Of a stretch of DNA of 64,000 nucleotides, positions 9,759 to 15,279 are shown in pieces. A model generated the notes under the pieces. That model did no database searches, was not told the origin of the DNA, and saw only the letters and a program-made list of their open reading frames with translations. Position 1 is the stretch's first letter. Every line of letters starts with the position of its first letter. The translations under genes and the position numbers were made by a program. The stretch comes from Halobacteriovorax sp. (GTDB taxonomy: Bacteria; Bdellovibrionota; Bacteriovoracia; Bacteriovoracales; Bacteriovoracaceae), in the NCBI GenBank assembly GCA_002720865.1, contig PBIO01000031.1, forward strand, positions 310,001 to 374,000, given 5' to 3'.

Positions 9759-9882
9759 GTAGTACTCCTTAAGTAAGCATTAAATTCAGACTCCGCCATG
9801 ATACTCTAAAGAATCTCGTAGGTTAAGCTATAAAGAAGGGAAGGGACGATATATTTGTTAGACTTTCGTAATGCATTGTAGT

Positions 9883-9913
9883 ATAAGAATGGCTTATCTC
9901 AAATTAGTATAAG
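9883..9913. promoter_or_regulatory. LysR-type T-N11-A operator upstream of the LysR gene
   Basis: Two overlapping dyads share one half-site. The first is ATAAG (9883-9887), 5 bases, CTTAT (9893-9897). The second is CTTAT (9893-9897), 11 bases, ATAAG (9909-9913). The second is an exact LysR-box geometry (T-N11-A within an inverted repeat) and lies 22 bases before the LysR start codon. It probably serves autoregulation, and possibly regulation of the divergent sdhCAB. The dyads are seen directly; binding is inferred. Confidence 0.6.
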
Positions 9914-9935
9914 ATAAATCAAAGCGGAGTTTAAT

Positions 9936-10808
9936 ATGTTACCAAATGCAGCAGACCTTAGTTTCTTTTTAGAAGTGGCCAATACAAGCAATATGAGCCG
10001 CGCAGCAGAGCGGTTAGGCGTGACCCAGCCTGCTCTAAGTCAAAGTATGAAGCGACTAGAAACTGCTTTTGATCAGCAATTATTACTCCGTGGAAAAGGT
10101 GGGGTGACCTTAACCAAGGCCGGAGAAAAACTCGCCAGTGGGGCCCGTCAGCTTATCGAGGACTGGGAAAGATTAAAGGAAGATTCTGCTAAAGATGAAG
10201 AGAACCTTCGTGGGCGTTATAGCCTTGGGATCCATAGTTCCGTGGCCCTCTATACGGTTAAGCATTTTGTTCCTCAATTACTCTCTCAATACCCAGGTTT
10301 AGAATTTAAAATGGTCCACGACCTCTCTAGGAAACTAGCTGAAGATATTATTAGTTTTAAAATAGATTTTGGATTAATTATCAATCCCGTTAGCCATCCT
10401 GACCTCGTTATAAGAGAGCTTTTTAAAGATGAAGTTAGTTTTTGGAGAAGTAAAAAGAAGACCGCCGCTAATGATCTAGAAAGTGAAGATAAGGTTTTAA
10501 TTGTGGAGCCGGATCTAGGGCAAACTCAAGACCTACTTGCCAAACTTGCTAAGAAAAAAATCTCTTTCAAAAGAATTGTAACCTCAAGCAACTTAGAAGT
10601 GATTAAAGAGCTTGTCCTAAGCGGTGCTGGGATCGGTATAATTCCTGGGCGAGTGGTGGGAGATGACGCAAAGAAAATGGAAGTTCTTGAAAAAGGATTT
10701 CCAAAATTTCAGGATAAACTCTGTCTTATTTATAGGGCCGATATTCAAAAAAGTACGGCAAGTCGGCAACTTACTGCACTGATTCAAGAAGCACTGCGGG
10801 ATAAGTAG
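9936..10808 (+). CDS. LysR-family transcriptional regulator
   Basis: This 290-residue regulator has an N-terminal winged helix-turn-helix (residues ~5-65; Asn-Met-Ser-Arg-Ala-Ala-Glu-Arg-Leu-Gly-Val-Thr-Gln-Pro-Ala-Leu-Ser-Gln is the recognition region). A linker helix and a two-lobed effector-binding domain (~90-290) follow. It is divergent from sdhCAB and has a T-N11-A dyad just before its start, fitting the usual LysR autoregulation layout. The co-inducer is unknown. There is no conserved Cys pair that would mark OxyR. A GCGGAG Shine-Dalgarno lies 6-7 bases before the ATG. Confidence 0.9.
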   Translation: MLPNAADLSFFLEVANTSNMSRAAERLGVTQPALSQSMKRLETAFDQQLLLRGKGGVTLTKAGEKLASGARQLIEDWERLKEDSAKDEENLRGRYSLGIHSSVALYTVKHFVPQLLSQYPGLEFKMVHDLSRKLAEDIISFKIDFGLIINPVSHPDLVIRELFKDEVSFWRSKKKTAANDLESEDKVLIVEPDLGQTQDLLAKLAKKKISFKRIVTSSNLEVIKELVLSGAGIGIIPGRVVGDDAKKMEVLEKGFPKFQDKLCLIYRADIQKSTASRQLTALIQEALRDK

Positions 10809-10876
10809 GCTCCATTTCTTGACGCATGAACCCCTTTTTCGTAGAACTTGCTTATAAGTATTAGAGGGGATCTATC

Positions 10877-11539
10877 ATGTTTATACTTCGTTCAGTTGTA
10901 GCGCTTGCGCTTCTATTAATGGCCGCAGAATCTTTTGCTGTTAATCCGCATTTTAAAATTCTAAGGGCCAAAGAGAACTTTGTTAAGGCCACTCAGCTTG
11001 GAAGACTTCACGCAGGTTTTTATGAAAATGTTCATGGACCTGAACTAATTCTTTTTGACTCAATCAAAACAGAACACCAAACAAAGATGAGAAGAGGTAA
11101 AAAAGTTTTAAGACTAAACTGGGCCTTACATGCCTCAAGCCATGAGTACCTATCTTGGATTTTATTTCAGGGTCTGGTTAAGTACGACTTAGAAAATAAA
11201 CTAGGGAACACCAACCTTCCTCATATGATCGAAATGGATTACTACATCTTTAAAAAATCTATGGAATACCTTGATCAATCTGGGATGATAATAAGTGATG
11301 ATATGGATTACGCTAATCACCCAACATTTAACTTTGCTAGAAATCGTCTGCTTTCAATAACGCTTTTTTATGACCTATGGCTTGAGAATGAGAGAAGATT
11401 CCTTAAGTCTGTTTGGCATAGAAGACAAAAGCTAAGTGGCAAGGTTCTAAGTGTTCTTGATTACCTAGAAAGAAGAAACCTAACAGAAAAGCAAAGGGCC
11501 GCCGCCGTGCGCCTTTCAGCCTTATGGTACGAAAACTAG
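10877..11539 (+). CDS. secreted protein of unknown family
   Basis: This 220-residue protein has a clear Sec signal peptide (hydrophobic core residues ~5-18, cleavage likely after Ser-Phe-Ala at 21). The mature part is helical and rich in aromatic residues, with a His-Ala-Ser-Ser-His-Glu-Tyr-Leu segment near residue 86 that recalls a metal site without forming HExxH. A GAGGGG Shine-Dalgarno precedes the ATG. It sits between the LysR gene and a lipoprotein gene on the same strand. I cannot name a family. Confidence 0.7.
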   Translation: MFILRSVVALALLLMAAESFAVNPHFKILRAKENFVKATQLGRLHAGFYENVHGPELILFDSIKTEHQTKMRRGKKVLRLNWALHASSHEYLSWILFQGLVKYDLENKLGNTNLPHMIEMDYYIFKKSMEYLDQSGMIISDDMDYANHPTFNFARNRLLSITLFYDLWLENERRFLKSVWHRRQKLSGKVLSVLDYLERRNLTEKQRAAAVRLSALWYEN

Positions 11540-11582
11540 GCTAAGTCTTCGAAAATTAAAGCAAAATAATACTAAAGTAATT

Positions 11583-11612
11583 TTCTCGCCTATCCGAAAA
11601 GATAGGTGAGAG
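11583..11612 (+). promoter_or_regulatory. 5' leader hairpin covering the ribosome-binding site
   Basis: Bases 11583-11594 pair with 11601-11612 to give a 12-bp stem (two G-U wobbles) around a 6-base CGAAAA loop. The stem ends 4 bases before the ATG at 11617, and its 3' arm contains the GGTGAGAG that would serve as Shine-Dalgarno. No T-run follows, so it is not a terminator. The structure could control translation of the lipoprotein, which is an inference. Confidence 0.5.
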
Positions 11613-11616
11613 AACT

Positions 11617-12621
11617 ATGAAAAAACAATTCGTAACTTTATTAATATTAACGCTTCTAAGTGGCTGCCTTGGCTTTGGTGGTAAAAAAGCTCTTCCAGAT
11701 AAAAGAACCCAAGTTCCAGGGACAACTGAAGTAACGAATTACCTAGAGACCGTAACCACTGTGGATACTGTTCACTGTATCGACGATGAAAATACCTCCA
11801 CTCCAAAACCAAAAAGTTTTTTTCACGATGGGTACGCAAAGATAACGACAAATTTGGTTGGCCAAGATGTTTCCCACCAATGGGATGCAAGCTGGAATAC
11901 TATGATTGATGAAACTCTTGAGGAAAAATTTCCCGAGTTAATTGAAGAAGAGTTTAGACCAGATGAAGGGGACCTAATTCAACTTGGATGCCCCGGTATG
12001 TCAGTGGCCTCTAAAAAAGATAAGAAGAGATTTTGGGCCTTGTTCCTAGCCAGCTTAGCAAGAGTACAAAGTGGTTTTGATCCCTCTTTTCAAACTGGGG
12101 GAAGTGGACTCTTTGCTTTAAGCCCAACTCAAGTAAACCCCATTGGGGGAGAGTGTGCTGGTAAAGATAAGTGGGACTTTATGGAACCCTCCTATAGTTT
12201 TGGTTGTGTCTTTGAGGTCTTAAAAAAACAAATGGGGGAAGATAAAAAACTTCTTCGTTCTGAAGCCAATGAGAATACCATTTTTTCTCGTTTAACAGGT
12301 AAAGAGCGCTATGATTTTATAAAGTTTTTTAAATCCCATGCCTCCCAGCAATTTTCTTTTTGTCGCAATGGAGTAGATGCTCCAGAGGAATTGGTGACTG
12401 CTAAAACTGTAGGAGAGAAATCTTCTTCTGGATGTACACCTGATACTCAAAAGCGAATAAATGATAATCAGATCGATAGGACCCAAACTAAGGGCAAGGC
12501 CGCGGCCGCAATTGGGGCTGAGGACAGCGCCATACAAAAAGGCGGCGAGGGGTCTGGTTCTGGACTTGATGATTCTAAGAGTAGCGAGAAATCAAGTGGT
12601 TCCAAGGTTCAAACCAAGTAA
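11617..12621 (+). CDS. lipoprotein with lytic-transglycosylase-like fold, catalytic Glu replaced
   Basis: This 334-residue lipoprotein has the lipobox Leu-Leu-Ser-Gly-Cys with C17 as lipidation site. A region at ~138-180 resembles an SLT-type lysozyme-like fold. Arg-Val-Gln-Ser-Gly-Phe-Asp-Pro stands where transglycosylases have Arg-x-Glu-Ser-Gly-Phe-Asn-Pro, followed by Gly-Leu-Phe-Ala-Leu-Ser-Pro-Thr-Gln in place of Gly-Leu-Met-Gln-Leu-x-Pro. The catalytic Glu position is Gln (Q151, codon CAA), so the protein may bind peptidoglycan without cutting it. The C-terminal ~60 residues are a low-complexity Ser/Gly/Lys tail. The transglycosylase relationship is inferred from the motif only. Confidence 0.6.
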   Translation: MKKQFVTLLILTLLSGCLGFGGKKALPDKRTQVPGTTEVTNYLETVTTVDTVHCIDDENTSTPKPKSFFHDGYAKITTNLVGQDVSHQWDASWNTMIDETLEEKFPELIEEEFRPDEGDLIQLGCPGMSVASKKDKKRFWALFLASLARVQSGFDPSFQTGGSGLFALSPTQVNPIGGECAGKDKWDFMEPSYSFGCVFEVLKKQMGEDKKLLRSEANENTIFSRLTGKERYDFIKFFKSHASQQFSFCRNGVDAPEELVTAKTVGEKSSSGCTPDTQKRINDNQIDRTQTKGKAAAAIGAEDSAIQKGGEGSGSGLDDSKSSEKSSGSKVQTK

Positions 12622-12712
12622 TTCTGGCACCTCAATACATCCTAAAGCATTGATTCTACGGATTTTTTAGTCCATTGGCAGCTATCCCTTAAAATAGGAG
12701 ATGGAGGCGTTT

Positions 12713-13423
12713 ATGAGTAAAAGCATCGTCAAAGAAAAGCCCAAGAGCTTGAAGAAAACCAAGAATCCATCTCCAACTGAATTTAAGGAACCCTTTGTTC
12801 CAGTGGTTAGAAAAGAGCTTAGTAGCTTTGGAAAGTTCTTTATCCTTGGAATGTGGGGGCTGCTGGCCTTTGTGGCTGGAGTTAAAATGACGGTGAATAA
12901 CTCTGTTAGCCCTGATCAATTAGCTTTGATAGAAAAACGTCTAGATGAATTAAATGCCAAGAAAACAGCTTCTGAATTTCAATCTCAGGCCGTGGTAGAT
13001 GCTCGAGTTAAGTACGTAAAAGATTCCCTTGAAAAAGATTATGAGGATAGGCTTTATAAAATTAGTAAGGCCCAAGACAATCTGATGATTCAAAAAGATG
13101 AGTTAATTAGCAGTCTAAAGAATGAGCTGGCCTATAATAAACTTAAGCAGATTGATCGAGGTCCAGCAGCAGTTGTTCCCTATAGCTACAAAAATGCAGA
13201 CATCCTTCGTTTTGAACATAAACAAAAACTTAAGCGTTTAAAAGAGTATCAAAAGAAGCGCGAAGAAAACTTTGTGGCCTCTTCTGATTTAAGAGACCCA
13301 ACTGTAAGAGAAGCTTTTGTAAGTCTTCAAGAAAAGCATGAGCTAGAGCGATATGCCATGAAAAGAAGCTTTCAAGAGGAGAGAAGTAAATTTAGAAAAG
13401 AGAAGTTCTACGTAAGAAAGTAG
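12713..13423 (+). CDS. single-pass membrane protein with coiled coil, unknown family
   Basis: I chose the ATG at 12713 because GGAGG sits 5 bases upstream. The in-frame ATG at 12701 would have its AGGAG directly against it. The 236-residue product has a basic, Pro-rich N-terminus, one membrane segment (~residues 43-62 of this form) and a long highly charged coiled-coil region after it. That topology suggests a cytoplasmic tail and a periplasmic rod. I recognise no domain. The stop codon lies inside a hairpin shared with the convergent QueD-like gene. Confidence 0.65.
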   Translation: MSKSIVKEKPKSLKKTKNPSPTEFKEPFVPVVRKELSSFGKFFILGMWGLLAFVAGVKMTVNNSVSPDQLALIEKRLDELNAKKTASEFQSQAVVDARVKYVKDSLEKDYEDRLYKISKAQDNLMIQKDELISSLKNELAYNKLKQIDRGPAAVVPYSYKNADILRFEHKQKLKRLKEYQKKREENFVASSDLRDPTVREAFVSLQEKHELERYAMKRSFQEERSKFRKEKFYVRK

Positions 13424-13429
13424 AACTTC
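13402..13429. terminator. terminator-like hairpin overlapping a stop codon
   Basis: GAAGTTCTAC (13402-13411) and GTAGAACTTC (13420-13429) form a perfect 10-bp inverted repeat with an 8-base loop between convergent genes. The upstream gene's TAG is inside the right arm. A classical T-run is missing on both strands, so bidirectional termination is likely but not certain. Confidence 0.5.
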
Positions 13430-13440
13430 AAAATTTCTAA

Positions 13441-13893
13441 TTAACGCCTTACTGGTTCGTAAATGGCTGAGTTCTTTTCATTTTCTCGAACTTCAATTCG
13501 TTGAAGCCAAGCACGATCTTTCGTATCTTCCTTGATCATTTTATTGATTTCGTGGAAGACATAACGGGCCGTTCCTTCCATCCCAATATTATCAAAAACC
13601 CTTAGCTGAATAATTCCGTCCTTTTCCATTTGAACAAATTTATCCATATAGGGGTCATCTTCACTGGCAAGGAAAGTATGGTCGAACATATGATCAAGCC
13701 AAGCCTTAACCTTTTTAAGACCACCAAAATCGACGACCCAGCCTTCCTTAGTAAACTTACTGCAGGCAAATTCAAAATAAAACTCGCGGCTATATCCGTG
13801 AACAAACTTACAATGGGATTCAGCCTTCCATTGCCTATGGGTACAGGGAAAGCCTACAAACCTTTTTGTTGAGACAAAGTGTTCTTCTTTCAT
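13441..13893 (-). CDS. 6-carboxy/6-pyruvoyl-tetrahydropterin synthase family (QueD-like)
   Basis: This 150-residue protein of the QueD/PTPS fold converts dihydroneopterin triphosphate in queuosine or pterin synthesis in known members. Visible motifs are Phe-Pro-Cys-Thr-His-Arg (H19), His-Cys-Lys-Phe-Val-His-Gly-Tyr (H27, H32), Val-Val-Asp-Phe-Gly-Gly-Leu-Lys and Phe-Asp-His-Thr. The usual zinc motif His-Gly-His reads His-Gly-Tyr here, a feature I associate with a divergent QueD-like subgroup; H27 may supply the missing ligand. It starts directly at the stop of the YceI-like gene. No other queuosine gene is nearby, so the pathway is not confirmed. Confidence 0.8.
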   Translation of the reverse strand: MKEEHFVSTKRFVGFPCTHRQWKAESHCKFVHGYSREFYFEFACSKFTKEGWVVDFGGLKKVKAWLDHMFDHTFLASEDDPYMDKFVQMEKDGIIQLRVFDNIGMEGTARYVFHEINKMIKEDTKDRAWLQRIEVRENEKNSAIYEPVRR

Positions 13894-14450
13894 TATTTAC
13901 AGTTTCCATACTGGGCAGTGAATTCAATTTGAACATCTGACCAGGTTTTACCTTCATGTTTAGCCAAACAAGCTTTGTTAATGGCTTTTAAATTTTTGGC
14001 CATACCAAAATCCAGAGCATCGATATGCCCAACCGCTGTAAGCTTGTTTTTAACAAACTTATAAGTCATCTTTACTTTTTTCACAGTCGTGCTGTTCATT
14101 TGCACCGCTAGAGTAAGCTGCTTTTTCTTCTCACTAATATTAGTAATGGTGGCGTCTAGTTTTTTATTTTCGAAGAAAAACTTAGATATCTTTTTATCTC
14201 TGGCCTTATCACCTGTTGAGATTTGTGAAGCATCGATGATTAGGGTATTTCCAAGTGTCGCTTCTTTCCAGTTTTTTCCACTCGCCTTTTTCGTTAGCTT
14301 GAGGGAAGTAAAGTTTCCACTTACTCCTAGTTTTAACGGGGTCTTATAGGCCGTGAATTTAACTGCGATCTTATCTGAACTAGATTCAAGACAAGCAGAA
14401 GAAACTGCGGTAGAAGACAATAAGAATAAGAGGGCTAAAATGCTTTTCAT
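13893..14450 (-). CDS. secreted YceI-like protein
   Basis: This 185-residue exported protein uses the ATG at 14450 as start. GGAG lies 6 bases before it, while the upstream in-frame TTG at 14462 has no such site. A signal peptide ends near Val-Ser-Ser-Ala. The mature part reads as a lipocalin-like beta barrel of the YceI type (Val-Lys-Phe-Thr-Ala-Tyr-Lys ... Gly-Val-Ser-Gly-Asn-Phe), a family that binds isoprenoid-like lipids. Two cysteines near the C-terminus may pair. It precedes the QueD-like gene with overlapping stop and start. The family assignment rests on pattern. Confidence 0.6.
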   Translation of the reverse strand: MKSILALLFLLSSTAVSSACLESSSDKIAVKFTAYKTPLKLGVSGNFTSLKLTKKASGKNWKEATLGNTLIIDASQISTGDKARDKKISKFFFENKKLDATITNISEKKKQLTLAVQMNSTTVKKVKMTYKFVKNKLTAVGHIDALDFGMAKNLKAINKACLAKHEGKTWSDVQIEFTAQYGNCK

Positions 14451-14507
14451 TAGGTTCTCCAAATTTTGATTTAAAACTTAAGTAGTTTAGCGATAGCGGA
14501 TTAAGTC

Positions 14508-14750
14508 ATGCAAATGGACAAAGATATATTCCCAAAAGAATTCTTTATAAAGATCTCTGAAGAGGAGTTTCTTATTGGGCGTATAACCGTAAACAAAAAC
14601 TCTAGGGGATTTACAGCGGAAGTTGACGTCGTGCAAAAAGAATCCATGAAAATTTGGCAACATGTGGAGTTCATTCAAAATCTTGAAGATGAACATGAGG
14701 CCGTGGAAATGGGCGTTCATAAATTATCTTTCTTCTTAAAAAGGTCATAA
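14508..14750 (+). CDS. small acidic cytoplasmic protein, unknown
   Basis: This 80-residue protein (78 if started at the second Met) is acidic, with predicted alternating strands: Phe-Leu-Ile-Gly-Arg-Ile-Thr-Val, then Gly-Phe-Thr-Ala-Glu-Val-Asp-Val. It ends in a helix. It has no signal peptide. The Shine-Dalgarno is weak. I prefer this frame to the overlapping 77-residue antisense frame because the latter has a composition unlike proteins here (very rich in Phe and His). It is divergent from the YceI-like gene. Function is unknown. Confidence 0.55.
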   Translation: MQMDKDIFPKEFFIKISEEEFLIGRITVNKNSRGFTAEVDVVQKESMKIWQHVEFIQNLEDEHEAVEMGVHKLSFFLKRS

Positions 14751-14854
14751 GCCTGACGGAATAACACTCTGTGTCTGTCAAAGTTTCCACGCTTATAACT
14801 CAATGCTTACAACCGAAAACCCCATGGTTAGGGAACTTTACATAAAATCAAAAG

Positions 14855-14871
14855 TTGGCACGACTCGTGCA
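14855..14871 (+). promoter_or_regulatory. sigma-54 (-24/-12) promoter
   Basis: TTGGCACGACTCGTGCA carries the invariant GG (14857-14858) and GC (14869-14870) with exactly 10 bases between them. This matches TGGCAC-N5-TTGCA except for one T to G change before the GC. It predicts a transcription start near 14881-14883. No other promoter of this type is evident in the window. An upstream activator site was not identified. Confidence 0.6.
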
Positions 14872-14880
14872 ATAAGTAAT

Positions 14881-14980
14881 AGTGTGTGTGTGTAGGAGCT
14901 ACGAAAAAAGGATTTTTTCCAACTCCATCAAATGTCTCTCGAAAAGGCCCAGTTGAGTCCCCCTTAACTGGGCTTTTTTC
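14881..14980 (+). ncRNA. candidate small RNA from the sigma-54 promoter
   Basis: A transcript starting about 12 bases after the -12 element would be ~100 nt. It would contain a (GU)-repeat leader, an AGGAG-like sequence, a hairpin GAAAAAA-GGA-TTTTTTC near 14904-14920, and a strong Rho-independent terminator at 14947-14979. No convincing ORF lies inside. Promoter, length and terminator together fit a stand-alone regulatory RNA. Its existence is inferred from architecture only. Confidence 0.5.
14947..14979 (+). terminator. Rho-independent terminator of the candidate small RNA
   Basis: GCCCAGTT (14947-14954) pairs with AACTGGGC (14966-14973) around an 11-base loop and is followed by six T residues. 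It is a textbook intrinsic terminator on the + strand. Confidence 0.8.
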
Positions 14981-14992
14981 TTTTTGGAGGCG

Positions 14993-15069
14993 TTGTAAGC
15001 GAAAGCTTATAAAGCCGAACAACACAGGCAAAACAGCGAGAAGCGCAAAGCGCGGATACGAGCTGTTTT
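14993..15069 (+). other. structured non-coding segment with three nested or adjacent hairpins
   Basis: TTGTAAGC (14993-15000) and GCTTATAA (15005-15012) form an 8-bp stem closed by a GAAA tetraloop. AAAACAGC (15030-15037) pairs with GCTGTTTT (15062-15069) and encloses GCGC-AAA-GCGC (15043-15053). The segment follows the small-RNA terminator. The remaining gene-free bases (15070-15265) show nothing I can identify. It may be a second RNA or a read-through extension; there is no direct evidence of transcription. Confidence 0.35.
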
Positions 15070-15265
15070 GATCGTGAAATACCCGATTCAAATTCATAAT
15101 AGCTACGTCAGACCCGGTGGGAGACTAAGAAATCGTTGTTTTCAACATGTTTGTAAATCAAGAGAGATGGCGAAGGAATGACGATAAAATTGCTTCTAGA
15201 TAGGCTTCTGAGGCCTTTCTTACATTTGTCAGAAAAATGGCGGGGGGTTTTTAGGAAGGCTGGGC

Positions 15266-15271
15266 TATAAT
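15266..15271 (+). promoter_or_regulatory. -10 element suggesting a leaderless start
   Basis: A consensus TATAAT ends 8 bases before the ATG at 15280, so transcription would begin about two bases before the start codon. No -35 hexamer is recognisable at the right distance, and no Shine-Dalgarno stands directly upstream of the ATG. A leaderless mRNA is the simplest reading, with modest confidence. Confidence 0.4.
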
Positions 15272-15279
15272 ATGGGTCT

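Noticed and set aside
10828..10860. TTGACG and TATAAG before the 10877 gene as a sigma-70 promoter.
   Set aside because: The spacing between them is far too long (about 28 bases).
12624..12650. A second TGGCAC sequence considered as a sigma-54 promoter.
   Set aside because: No GC lies at the required 10-base distance after the GG.
14487..14720. A 77-residue minus-strand ORF opposite the small acidic protein.
   Set aside because: It is Phe- and His-rich and looks like the antisense of a better plus-strand frame.
14886..15071. A 61-residue ORF across the candidate small RNA.
   Set aside because: It runs through the terminator and hairpins, has no homologous pattern, and its composition is unlike proteins here.
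15020..15075. Partial likeness to the GEMM-I c-di-GMP riboswitch or Bdellovibrio merRNA (CACAGGCAAAAC and GCGCAAAGCG).
   Set aside because: The first two conserved blocks are only approximate, the P1b stem is too short, and the GGTAGC-type second half is not found downstream. A covariance-model search would settle it.
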